From CAZSNT01 sp964607765 (GTDB taxonomy: Bacteria > Verrucomicrobiota > Lentisphaeria > Oligosphaerales > JABHEG01), in the NCBI GenBank assembly GCA_964607765.1, contig CAZSNT010000112.1, forward strand, positions 1 to 34,472: a stretch of 34,472 nucleotides of DNA. Reading direction: 5' to 3'. The translations under genes were made by a program, and so were the position numbers. The notes below the pieces were generated by a model. That model had not been told where the DNA came from, ran no database searches, and saw nothing but the letters and a program-made list of their open reading frames with translations. Of this stretch, positions 1 to 7,601 are shown piece after piece (the first letter of the stretch is position 1; every line of letters begins with the position of its first letter).

Positions 1-25
1 GCAGGCCAAAAACGTGTATAATGCT

Positions 26-60
26 CAGCTCAGGAGAGCCGGGCTACGGGGGGGGCGCAC
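26..60. repeat. Arm of the dispersed palindromic repeat family
   Basis: The stretch carries the sequence gagccgggctacggggg, the same end sequence found at 10961-10976 and 17661-17676 and, in reverse complement, at the start of each 118-bp unit from 17293. Only this arm is visible here, since the rest would lie outside the window or has been lost. The small element at 61-216 sits directly beside it, and 51-60 is the left copy of that element's flanking direct repeat. Confidence 0.6.
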
Positions 61-216
61 CAATGCTGTTAACTTTCTATTGCAGAATGCAGATTGCAGA
101 TTGCAGATTGCCAATCGACCTCCCGTGCCGCAACGGAACTGTGGTCGGGAATCTCCATTCTCCATTCTGCAATCTACACTCACATGCGCCTTCCTTAGAG
201 AAAGTTAATAGCATTG
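61..216. mobile_element. MITE-like element, 156 bp, with terminal inverted repeats and 10-bp flanking duplication
   Basis: The ends 61-78 and 199-216 are inverted repeats that match at 17 of 18 positions (CAATGCTgTTAACTTTCT against its complement). Immediately outside them lie identical 10-bp direct repeats, gggggcgcac at 51-60 and 217-226, as expected of a target-site duplication. Inside there is a second inverted pair (ttgcagaatg at 80-89, cattctgcaa at 163-172) and a 7-bp tandem repeat (tgcagat type) at about 81-115. The element is more AT-rich than its surroundings and encodes no transposase, so movement would need an enzyme supplied in trans. The transposase family is unknown. The coincidence of inverted ends and abutting direct repeats is seen directly; mobility is inferred. 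Confidence 0.75.
81..115. repeat. 7-bp tandem repeat (tgcagat) inside the small element
   Basis: Five consecutive 7-bp units of the form tgcagaa, tgcagat, tgcagat, tgcagat, tgccaat follow the left terminal repeat of the 61-216 element. The first unit also forms part of an inner inverted repeat with 163-172, so the array would lie on one arm of a folded transcript or single strand. Confidence 0.7.
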
Positions 217-244
217 GGGGGCGCACAAGACTTGTACCGTGGCT

Positions 245-448
245 GGACGAAGTGTGGGTGGGAGCCCCATGAGAAGACAGGGTTCGGCCGCGCCGTTCAG
301 CGCCGGATCACACGATTGGGAGCGGCGCGTGGTGTGCGTGGCGCCCGAGAAGCCGGTCAAGCAAGTCGCCATGCGTCTGCTGCTGCGCCGACACACCGGC
401 ACGGCGTGGTTCCGCAACCCGACGCTGCGCCTGCTCGAACTGCCCTGA
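245..448 (+). pseudogene. Decayed paralogous fragment of the 1314-3707 secreted-protein gene
   Basis: Positions 245-271, covering a GGAG ribosome site and an ATG at 269, match 1290-1316 upstream of the intact gene at 23 of 27 bases. From 273 the copy jumps to sequence matching 1457-1476 and then to sequence matching 1682 onward. About 140 and 210 bases of the parent are therefore missing. The second junction falls in a 7-bp sequence, ggccgcg, that occurs at both parent positions (1470-1476 and 1682-1688). The remaining 59-codon frame, ending in TGA at 446-448, matches the parent protein at about 37 of 53 residues by hand count. It lacks the signal peptide and the whole C-terminal body, so a function is unlikely. 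It could still be translated as a short peptide because start and ribosome site survive. Confidence 0.8.
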
Positions 449-459
449 AGCTGCTGCGC

Positions 460-1182
460 TCAGCGGATCGGGCTCCACATGCGGTAGCCGTTGATCTTCG
501 CTTGGCTATCGTAGGCGCTGGTGTCTTTGTGCCGGACAGCGTTGTAGTTGTAGGACTTGACGTGCCCGTCGGCAAAGACGACGTTCGTGTAGTCCCCGTG
601 GCGCGGCCAGTTGAGGAACCCGCCCCAGACGCTGCTGCTGGGAACTGCGAGATAGTAGCCGGCCGGCTTGTCATATCCCAAGTAGGATGAGGAACGCCCG
701 GCATCACAGGCCACCATGGTGAAACTCGGGTCTTTGATGCGGCTCAGCTTCGTGCTCCAGCGACTCGGTGTCTGACCACTGAACGGCTCCGGGAAGGAAG
801 AATTGCCGCCCAGGCTTCCCCCCAGAGCCCAGCCATTGTACCCGTACGAGATGAATCGCCCTATGTTGCTCGCGGTCCAGTCCTCTACGGTGTTCGTGTC
901 CTCGGCGCAATAGAAGACCTCCTTGGCGGCGCCGTACTTCTCCACCTGCCTGGCCCAATTCCGTGGCGAATTGAACATCATGAAACGCTCTTCGTTCTTG
1001 TCGACGTACATGACTGTCGCCGTCCCAATCTGCTTCAGGTTGCTGCTGCAGCTGATGGCGTGGGCGCTGTCTTTCGCTTTGCGCAGCGCGGGCAGCAGCA
1101 TGGCCGCCAGGATCGCGATGATCGCAATCACGACCAAGAGCTCGATCAGCGTGAATCGACGGTGGGCCGAACAGTTCGACAT
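460..1182 (-). CDS. Type II secretion pseudopilin-like protein with H-X9-DG motif
   Basis: The 240-residue product starts with a class III prepilin leader: a short basic stretch, then RFTLIELLVVIAIIAILAAM, with the conserved Glu at position 5 of the mature end. It should be cut and methylated by a prepilin peptidase and anchored through this helix. Near the C-terminus HGDYTNVVFADG fits the H-X9-DG signature exactly. This class is greatly expanded in Lentisphaerota, Kiritimatiellota and Planctomycetota, often beside secreted glycan-degrading proteins, and individual roles are mostly unknown. A longer frame opens at 1281, but the ATG at 1182 is chosen because it has a good AGAAGGAG ribosome site and because a promoter lies between the two starts. 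The divergent neighbour is a large secreted protein, so the pair may share a regulatory region. Confidence 0.9.
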   Translation of the reverse strand: MSNCSAHRRFTLIELLVVIAIIAILAAMLLPALRKAKDSAHAISCSSNLKQIGTATVMYVDKNEERFMMFNSPRNWARQVEKYGAAKEVFYCAEDTNTVEDWTASNIGRFISYGYNGWALGGSLGGNSSFPEPFSGQTPSRWSTKLSRIKDPSFTMVACDAGRSSSYLGYDKPAGYYLAVPSSSVWGGFLNWPRHGDYTNVVFADGHVKSYNYNAVRHKDTSAYDSQAKINGYRMWSPIR

Positions 1183-1247
1183 AGCAGTTTCTCCTTCTCC
1201 CTCGTTACCGGACAACGTTTCGTGCCTTGCGGAGTGCCCCTTCTTGA

Positions 1248-1277
1248 AGTATAGCACTGAGTTCGCTCGGAATGCAA
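1248..1277 (-). promoter_or_regulatory. Putative sigma-70-type promoter of the pseudopilin gene
   Basis: On the minus strand TTGCAT (1277-1272) is followed after 18 bases by TATACT (1253-1248). The -10 box matches the consensus at 5 of 6 positions and the -35 at 3 of 6. Transcription would start near 1241, leaving a leader of about 60 bases before the ATG at 1182. This placement excludes the upstream start at 1281. Confidence 0.45.
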
Positions 1278-1313
1278 GCACAAAGTGCCGGACGACGTGT
1301 GGTTGGGAGTCCT

Positions 1314-3707
1314 ATGGTGAAACCTATCTGTCTGTTGGTTGCCGTTGTGAGTGTGGGACTTGCGCTCCCGGGCAACGGCGGCGTGATCGCCAAACGCGTC
1401 ATCCGGCTCGATCCGGAACAGGCCAACCTGCTGCAGCCTGACGCGTGGCGCGCCTGGAAGACAGGGTTCGGCCGCGACAGCGCGGGGTTCGTCTGCGACA
1501 ACGGGACGGATGCCGCGGTGCACCGCGGCCTGACCCAGACCGTTGTGCTGAACCAGACCAGGCCCGCCCCGATCGTCGCCGAGGCGTGGAGTCGGGCGCA
1601 GGAGGTGGGGGGCGGCCCTGACAAGCACTACTCCCTGTACCTGGACCTGGTCTTCACAGACGGGACCGAGCTCTGGGGGCAGGCCGCGCCGTTCAATGTC
1701 GGCTCACACGGTTGGGAACGTCGCGTGGTCCGCGTGGTCCCCGACAAGCCGATCAAACAGGTCGCAGTGCGCCTGCTGCTGCGACGACACGCCGGCAAAG
1801 CATGGTTCCGCGATGCGGCGCTGCGCGTGCTCAATGTCCCGGAAGGCGCCGCCCCGTTCGACGGCGTGCCCGTGGAACCCGGGGCCGCCAGGGCGGCAGG
1901 TTTCCTGGTCCGCGACGTGGCCGCCAACTCGGACTTCCTCACGATCGACGACACCCCCGCGCTCGGCCTGCAGTTGGCCACGGAAACACGACGCGAAAAC
2001 GGCGTGGAGTTCATCTCAGGAACACTCCGGGACACAAGCGCTCGAGACCGGGCCGTGACCCTGGTCTACAGTCTGCCCATCCCCGGCACAGGCTGGCAAT
2101 GGTGGCACGACCCGCGGCGCGTGACCGACACGGAGCCGCACGCCGAATACATCGAAGCCAGCCGTTTCCAGGCGGGCGCGAACGGGCGGCTGTCGCGCTA
2201 CCCGCTGGCAGCTGTCACGAGGGGCGCGGAGGGGCGCGCGATCACACTCGACATGGGGCATCCGGCCTTTTTCCGAGTGGCGTACAGCGCAGGCCACGCC
2301 GAGCTCTACATCGCCTACGACTTCGGCCTGACGCCGGAGAAGCCCGACGCCGCGTTTCGGTTCTGCACCTTCCCGTTCGACGGGCGCCTGGGCTTCCGCG
2401 GCGCCCTGGCGCAACTCCACCGGCTCTACCCGCAGCACTTCCAGTGCCGCACGCCGAAACAGGGCGTCTGGATGCCGTTCCACAAGATCAGCGACGTCAA
2501 AGGCTGGGAGGATTTCGGCTTCCGATTCAAGGAAGGCACCAATGAGACCGAGTGGGACGACGCGCACGGCATGATCACATTCCGCTACACCGAACCGCAC
2601 ACCTGGTGGATGCGAATGCAGTCGGACATGCCGCGCACCATGCAGGCAGCGCAGGCCGAAGCGCAACGCCTGATGCGAAAAGGCGACCGGCGAGCGCTGG
2701 CGTTGGAGTCCTGCGGCTATCATGACGAGGATGGAAATCTCACCGCGCGGATGCGCGATGTGCCGTGGTGCAGCGGCGCTGTCTGGAGCGTAAACCCGAG
2801 CCCGGACCTTGCAGGCGATGTGACGGACTTCAGCAATAAGTGGAATGAGGCAATCCGCGACCGCTTCTACGGACCGAGCCGCAAAGGCGACCTGGACGGC
2901 GAGTACGTGGACTCGAGCGAGGGCTACACCACCGCGCTGCTCAATTTCCGGCGCAGTCATTTCGCAACGGCCCGGACGCCGCTGACCTTCTCGCTGGAGT
3001 CGCGGCGCCCGGCCCAGTTCCGGCCCCTGCTCTCGTTCGAATACGTCCGCGCGCTCGCTGACGACGTCCACGCGCGCGGCCAACTCATGATGGCCAACGG
3101 CACGCCGTCGCGAGTCTGCTGGCTGGCCCCCTGCCTGGACGTGCTGGGCAAGGAGACGGACTGGAACAAGAACGGGCACTGGCAGCCCATGTCCGACCGG
3201 GACCTGCTGTTCCGCCGCGCTCTGTGCGGCCCCAAACCGTTCTGTTTCCTGATGAACACCGCGTTCGACAAGTTCCCTTACGAACGGGTTGAGAAGTACA
3301 TGAAACGCTGCCTCGCCTACGGCGTGTTCCCCGGCTTCTTCAGCCATGAAGCGTCCGGACGCAGTCACTACTTCCGGCGCCCGGAGTTGTACAACCGTGA
3401 CCGGCCGTTGTTCAAGAAGTATGTCCCGCTCTGCAAGCGTGTAGCCGAGGCCGGCTGGCAGCCTGTCACAGGCGCGCGCTCGGACAATCCCCACGTCTAC
3501 GTGGAACGGTTCGGTACCGGCCTGCTGACCGTGTTCAACGACAGCACGAAACCGCAGCAGACGACCATCACATGGCCGCGTGCCGGTACGGGAGCGAGCC
3601 GGGACCTGGTCAGCGGAGAAGTCGTGGCGTGGCAAGACGGCGCTGTCCGCATGGCCCTGCCCGCCGAGGATGTGGCCGTGCTCGCAGTGGACACGGCCGA
3701 GGAGTGA
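1314..3707 (+). CDS. Large secreted protein, probable glycoside-hydrolase-like fold, function unknown
   Basis: The ATG at 1314 follows a GGGAG ribosome site and opens with a clear signal peptide (MVKPICLLVAVVSVGLALPG), giving 797 residues; an upstream start at 1272 would bury this signal. After an N-terminal beta-rich region the centre (about residues 390-700) looks like a TIM barrel of a glycosidase-type protein: it is rich in Trp, Tyr and Asp and contains DGEYVDSSEGY at about 528-538, an acidic strand-end motif typical of such barrels. The last 80 residues resemble a small C-terminal beta domain. I do not recognise a numbered glycoside hydrolase family, so the enzymatic role is inferred from fold-like features only. 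A decayed partial copy lies at 245-448. The next gene starts 3 bases downstream. Confidence 0.7.
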   Translation: MVKPICLLVAVVSVGLALPGNGGVIAKRVIRLDPEQANLLQPDAWRAWKTGFGRDSAGFVCDNGTDAAVHRGLTQTVVLNQTRPAPIVAEAWSRAQEVGGGPDKHYSLYLDLVFTDGTELWGQAAPFNVGSHGWERRVVRVVPDKPIKQVAVRLLLRRHAGKAWFRDAALRVLNVPEGAAPFDGVPVEPGAARAAGFLVRDVAANSDFLTIDDTPALGLQLATETRRENGVEFISGTLRDTSARDRAVTLVYSLPIPGTGWQWWHDPRRVTDTEPHAEYIEASRFQAGANGRLSRYPLAAVTRGAEGRAITLDMGHPAFFRVAYSAGHAELYIAYDFGLTPEKPDAAFRFCTFPFDGRLGFRGALAQLHRLYPQHFQCRTPKQGVWMPFHKISDVKGWEDFGFRFKEGTNETEWDDAHGMITFRYTEPHTWWMRMQSDMPRTMQAAQAEAQRLMRKGDRRALALESCGYHDEDGNLTARMRDVPWCSGAVWSVNPSPDLAGDVTDFSNKWNEAIRDRFYGPSRKGDLDGEYVDSSEGYTTALLNFRRSHFATARTPLTFSLESRRPAQFRPLLSFEYVRALADDVHARGQLMMANGTPSRVCWLAPCLDVLGKETDWNKNGHWQPMSDRDLLFRRALCGPKPFCFLMNTAFDKFPYERVEKYMKRCLAYGVFPGFFSHEASGRSHYFRRPELYNRDRPLFKKYVPLCKRVAEAGWQPVTGARSDNPHVYVERFGTGLLTVFNDSTKPQQTTITWPRAGTGASRDLVSGEVVAWQDGAVRMALPAEDVAVLAVDTAEE

Positions 3708-3709
3708 CA

Positions 3710-4351
3710 ATGCCGGCCCGTGACGTCGCCCACGCGCTCGAAGGGCTGCTGCGCGCCGTGCTGAAGTCTGATACACCGGCCACACGCTGGCTGGCTGAGC
3801 ATGTCGAGTTCCTGGCCGTGCCGTTCGTGGACAAAGATGGTGTCGAGGATGGGGATCAGGGCAAGAACCGGCGCCCGCGCGACCACGGACGTGACTACGA
3901 AGGCGACCCCATCTACCCCGAAACGGCTGCCATTCGGACGTTGGTCCCCGCCTGGGCCGACGGCCGTCTCGCTGCCGCTCTCGACCTGCATTGCCCGTGG
4001 ATCCGCGGCAAACACAACACGGACATCTATATCGTCGGATCCCCCACCGCGTCGATATGGACGGAACAGCAGCGTCTCGCAACAGTGTTGGAGGACGTCC
4101 GACGCGGACCGCTCCCGTATCGGGAAGCAAACAACCTGCCTTTCGGAACAGCCTGGAATCTGGCCGGGAACTACAAAGACGGCAAATCTGCCGCCCGCTG
4201 GGCCTCGGAACAGCCCGGAATCCGGCTGGCAGCCTCCTTCGAAATCCCCTACGCCACTGCCGGCGGCAAGCCGGTCACCGCTGCCAGCGCTGCCATGTTC
4301 GGTGCCGACCTCGCCGAGGCCCTCGGAAACTACCTGGCCGACACGCCCTGA
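3710..4351 (+). CDS. M14-type zinc carboxypeptidase lacking the N-terminal zinc-ligand half
   Basis: The 213-residue frame starts at an ATG three bases after the previous stop, with GGAG at the end of the upstream gene as ribosome site. It matches the C-terminal part of a bacterial M14 carboxypeptidase subgroup. The segment DKDGVEDGDQGKNRRPRDHG fits the conserved substrate-binding region, ALDLHCPW holds the third zinc ligand His, and ASFEIPYA near the end carries the catalytic Glu. The first zinc motif (HxxE) and about 100 or more preceding residues are absent. The frame begins just where that motif would be: MPARDVAHALEGLL aligns with the helix that normally follows it. Without those ligands peptidase activity is not expected. 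It is either a gene remnant left by recombination or a non-catalytic derivative. No signal peptide is present. Confidence 0.7.
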   Translation: MPARDVAHALEGLLRAVLKSDTPATRWLAEHVEFLAVPFVDKDGVEDGDQGKNRRPRDHGRDYEGDPIYPETAAIRTLVPAWADGRLAAALDLHCPWIRGKHNTDIYIVGSPTASIWTEQQRLATVLEDVRRGPLPYREANNLPFGTAWNLAGNYKDGKSAARWASEQPGIRLAASFEIPYATAGGKPVTAASAAMFGADLAEALGNYLADTP

Positions 4352-4427
4352 ACCGCCGGTCGCGTCCACTGCAGACGCTGTGATCCGGTTCTGTCTTGCC
4401 CTCCGCAGCCCAGTTCCGGGACCCGGT

Positions 4428-4500
4428 GACTGCATGACTCAGTGACTCGGTGACTCATGCGTGTGTCTTGCATGCGTCATTGCGTCAACAGGTCATTGAG
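4428..4500. repeat. Short imperfect repeats of tgactca/gtgactcg type
   Basis: The sequence contains four consecutive units of about 8-9 bp around tgactc (4428-4459), followed by degenerate copies with cattgcgtcaac and cattgagtcaac. A similar cluster lies at 11745-11778. These sit in intergenic DNA; no gene or known site is recognised. The remainder of the 4352-4657 gap is AT-rich near 4560-4615 and holds the likely dnaE promoter. Confidence 0.5.
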
Positions 4501-4580
4501 TCAACGCTGGTTGCCTCACACGCCGGCCACGAGCCCGCCCCCCGCCGCCGGATTGCGCTTATTTTTACGCATATTTTTTA

Positions 4581-4609
4581 TTGCATCACTCATCCGAGCA
4601 TGCTATTCT
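4581..4609 (+). promoter_or_regulatory. Possible promoter of the DnaE-type polymerase gene
   Basis: TTGCAT at 4581-4586 is followed after 17 bases by TATTCT at 4604-4609, within an AT-rich stretch that stands out in this GC-rich region. It would start transcription about 40 bases before the ATG at 4658. No LexA-type operator was recognised. The match is weak in both boxes (3 and 4 of 6). Confidence 0.35.
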
Positions 4610-4657
4610 TTAATAGCCACCGGGTCAATTGTCCGTATCACGAATCACCCCAACATC

Positions 4658-7519
4658 ATGCTCGCAATCTGTCACACATATTACTCGTTCCAGGCCGGAA
4701 TGCGGTCGCCGCAGGACTGGGCACGTGCGGCGGCGAAGCGCGGGTATTCTGCGCTCGCGGTCACGGACGTGAACAACCTGCACGGTGCCGTCCATTTCTT
4801 CAAAGCTGCCCAGGCCGCCGGTCTCAAACCGATTATCGGCGCCTCGCTGCAATGGGGGCAAAACGCGCCGCTGCTCCTGCTGGTCATGTCGCAAACGGGT
4901 TACCGCAACCTGTGTCGAATTCTCAGCCTGCGTCATTTGGATCCGCATTTCACCCTGGCCACGGCAGCGTGCGGCCAGGGTTTTGCGGGGTTGCTCGTTT
5001 GTGCGCGGTCGCCCGCGCTGCTGCACCAGTGCGCAGCCCATGTTGCGCCGCAGAATCTCTACGCCTTGCCCAGTGCGGAACTCCCGCACAAAACCCCCAC
5101 TCTGTGGGATTCCGTGCCGGCGCACATCCACACTCTGGCTGTACCCGATGCCTGGTTTATCGACGAACCGGACCGGGAAACGTTCGTGTTCCGACGCCGC
5201 CTGGCACAGCTTGCCGATAACGACACCATCATCGATGCGCCCTGTGGGATGCTCCTGCCGGAGCAGGCGCATTGGCGCCGCCGTTTCCCTGACCAGTCAC
5301 TTGCCGAGGCCGTCATTGAGCGATGCAATTTCGCATTCGAGTTCGGGCGCCCGCTGCTGCCGGCCCTGAGCGATCGGCACGGTGAACCGTCTATTGCCAG
5401 GATTCGACGGCTCTGTGAAGCAGCTTTCCCACACAAGTACACAGGAAAAACCGAGCCGCAGGCGCAGGCGCTGCTCGACAAGGAACTGTCTGTCATCGAA
5501 AAGAACGGGTTTGCCGATTACTTCGCATACGTGCACGAGATCATCTCGTTTGCGCACCGCCAGGACATTCCGGTGCAGGTGCGCGGCTCGGCAGCTTCCA
5601 GCCTTGTGTCGTACCTGCTCGGATTCAGTCGCTGCTGCCCGATCGATCACGACCTGTTCTTCGAGCGGTTCATGAATCCCGGGCGCCGGGATTACCCGGA
5701 CATCGACATCGACATTGCGGATACCCGGCGTGATGAGGTCATCCGCTACTGCTACAACCGCTGGGGCCATGACCACGTTGCCATGATCGCCACCATCCTC
5801 ACCTATCGAACACGCAGTGCCATTCACGATGCCGGGCGGCTGCTGCGCCTGCCGCCGCGTGCCGTGCAACGCTTTCTCGACGAGAATACGGGAATCGAAC
5901 GGGAACAGGAACTGCTGCATGTGGCCGGACGTCTTGCCGGACTGCCCAGACACCTGGGGATTCACTGCGGCGGTCTGGTGATCACCCCCTGCCCTCTTAC
6001 CCATGTCACGGCGCTGACTCGCGCCTCGAAAGGCATCATTATCACACACTATGAAAAGGACCAGGCCGAAGCGATCGGGCTGGTCAAAATGGATCTTCTC
6101 GGCAACTCCGGGCTTTCCGTTGTCAGCGAATGCTGCCGTTACCTGCAGCAACGAGGAATAGACTTCCCCGATTCCGGGCCGCTCTTCGATTACAAAGTCA
6201 ACCGTATTTTTGCGTCGGGCAATACGCTGGGCGTGTACCAATGCGAGTCGCCCGGAATGCGCCAACTCTGTCGCGCGGTCAAACCTGCAACGGCAAAGGA
6301 GGCGGCCATGGCGCTGTCGCTTATCCGGCCCGGACCGGCGGCGGCGGGCATGAAGGACGTGTTTATCGAGCGGCGTCGCGGTAAGAGCCCGGTCACTTAC
6401 CTGCATCCGAACATGGCGTCGTTCCTGGACTCCACCTATGGCGTGATGCTCTATCAGGAAGACGTCATGAAAGTAGCCATCCACCTGGCGGGATATTCCA
6501 TCGCCGATGCCGACCTGCTGCGTCGGGCTGTGAGCAAAAACCGCGATCGCGCCATCTTCGAGAATGAACGCAGCAAGTTCGTGTTTGCCAAAGCGGCAAA
6601 CTGCGGCGTGGACGAACAGGCCGCTACCAGAATCTGGGACCAAGTCACACGGTTCGCCTCTTACTCGTACTGCAAGGCACATGCCTCGGTGTACGGCAAA
6701 CTCGCATGGCTCACGGCCAGACTCAAAGCGCACTATCCGTTGGAGTTCTACACGGCTGTTCTCAATTGCCACAAATCCATGTACCCCAAACGTGTTTTCG
6801 TCTGGGACGCCATGCGCCACGGCATCCCCGTGCTGCCGCCTGATATCAACGCGTCCGAGCTGGACTGGACACCAACCCGGCGCGGCATCCAGGCGGGGTT
6901 GAACATCATCAAAGGGCTGCGGCATTCCCTGTGCCGAACCATCGTCAAACAAGCGCGAACACGCCCATTCGCGAGCCTGTACGATCTGCGGCAGCGTGTT
7001 GCGTTCAACGCGGGGGAACTGGAACGACTTATCCTGGTCGGCGCCTGCAGGAGCCTGGGTGCCCGGGACCAACTGCTCTGCAACTCCCGTACCACAACAG
7101 CGCATGGCGAGCAACTCACCCTATTCAATGCTGTGGAACCCGAGCTGCCGCCACAAGCCAAGGCAGAACTGGTCCTCACAGATATACCGTTCTCACAACA
7201 CCCGGTTGACGGACAATTTCCACAGCGCTGCAGTGCGGAAGCAATGGGGAATCACATCAACAGAACGGTTGAAATGGTCGGCATCCTGGACGCTTACAAG
7301 TTCGTGCAAGCCCGATCCGAAACGGGCGAAGGCCGACCAATGTGCTTCGTGACGCTGGAAGACGCGACCGGAGTGTTCGAAGTCGTACTCTTCCCGGACC
7401 AGCATGACAGGTACGGACACCTGTTCTCAACCGTGGGCCCGTACCGACTCAAAGGCACCGTCCGCGAACAATGGGACTCGCTGACACTGCACCTGACCGA
7501 AGCCAGACGTGTCGGATGA
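4658..7519 (+). CDS. dnaE: DNA polymerase III alpha subunit-type polymerase (DnaE family, short form)
   Basis: This 953-residue C-family polymerase would extend primed DNA; its length is nearer to the accessory error-prone DnaE2/ImuC type than to the roughly 1160-residue replicative enzyme. The N-terminal PHP domain starts at once (MLAICHTYYSFQAGM) but lacks the usual HxH metal ligands, so it is probably not a nuclease. The palm carries PDIDIDIADTRRDEV at about 347, containing catalytic aspartates, followed by HCGGLVI and KMDLLGNSGL. Then come the fingers (LIRPGPA, YGVMLYQEDVM, FNKAH-like SYSYCKAHASVYG) and a C-terminal OB domain (VEMVGILDAYKF to the end). The frame extends upstream to 4457, but family alignment and a possible promoter favour 4658. 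There is no strong ribosome site. No imuA/imuB partner lies in the window. Confidence 0.88.
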   Translation: MLAICHTYYSFQAGMRSPQDWARAAAKRGYSALAVTDVNNLHGAVHFFKAAQAAGLKPIIGASLQWGQNAPLLLLVMSQTGYRNLCRILSLRHLDPHFTLATAACGQGFAGLLVCARSPALLHQCAAHVAPQNLYALPSAELPHKTPTLWDSVPAHIHTLAVPDAWFIDEPDRETFVFRRRLAQLADNDTIIDAPCGMLLPEQAHWRRRFPDQSLAEAVIERCNFAFEFGRPLLPALSDRHGEPSIARIRRLCEAAFPHKYTGKTEPQAQALLDKELSVIEKNGFADYFAYVHEIISFAHRQDIPVQVRGSAASSLVSYLLGFSRCCPIDHDLFFERFMNPGRRDYPDIDIDIADTRRDEVIRYCYNRWGHDHVAMIATILTYRTRSAIHDAGRLLRLPPRAVQRFLDENTGIEREQELLHVAGRLAGLPRHLGIHCGGLVITPCPLTHVTALTRASKGIIITHYEKDQAEAIGLVKMDLLGNSGLSVVSECCRYLQQRGIDFPDSGPLFDYKVNRIFASGNTLGVYQCESPGMRQLCRAVKPATAKEAAMALSLIRPGPAAAGMKDVFIERRRGKSPVTYLHPNMASFLDSTYGVMLYQEDVMKVAIHLAGYSIADADLLRRAVSKNRDRAIFENERSKFVFAKAANCGVDEQAATRIWDQVTRFASYSYCKAHASVYGKLAWLTARLKAHYPLEFYTAVLNCHKSMYPKRVFVWDAMRHGIPVLPPDINASELDWTPTRRGIQAGLNIIKGLRHSLCRTIVKQARTRPFASLYDLRQRVAFNAGELERLILVGACRSLGARDQLLCNSRTTTAHGEQLTLFNAVEPELPPQAKAELVLTDIPFSQHPVDGQFPQRCSAEAMGNHINRTVEMVGILDAYKFVQARSETGEGRPMCFVTLEDATGVFEVVLFPDQHDRYGHLFSTVGPYRLKGTVREQWDSLTLHLTEARRVG

Positions 7520-7601
7520 ATGGGGCCGGGCATGATGTGCCCCACCGATGGCCTGAAGAATCATCCGTGGGACGGCCATGACATCCGTGGGGAACCCCGT
7601 C

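Noticed and set aside
17..22. Perfect TATAAT at the left edge
   Set aside because: The -35 position lies outside the window and no gene starts nearby; the downstream region is repeat and pseudogene.
2016..4130. Very long antisense open frame (about 700 codons) opposite the secreted protein and M14 genes
   Set aside because: High GC gives long stop-poor antisense frames. It shows no family motif and crosses two genes with recognisable sense products.
4457..4657. N-terminal extension of the polymerase frame (67 residues)
   Set aside because: It has no homology to the family, contains short repeats at its 5' end, and a possible promoter lies inside it.
5297..7114. 605-codon antisense frame opposite the polymerase gene
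   Set aside because: It mirrors conserved polymerase codons and has no protein features of its own. The same holds for 15458-17404 and 22633-24120.
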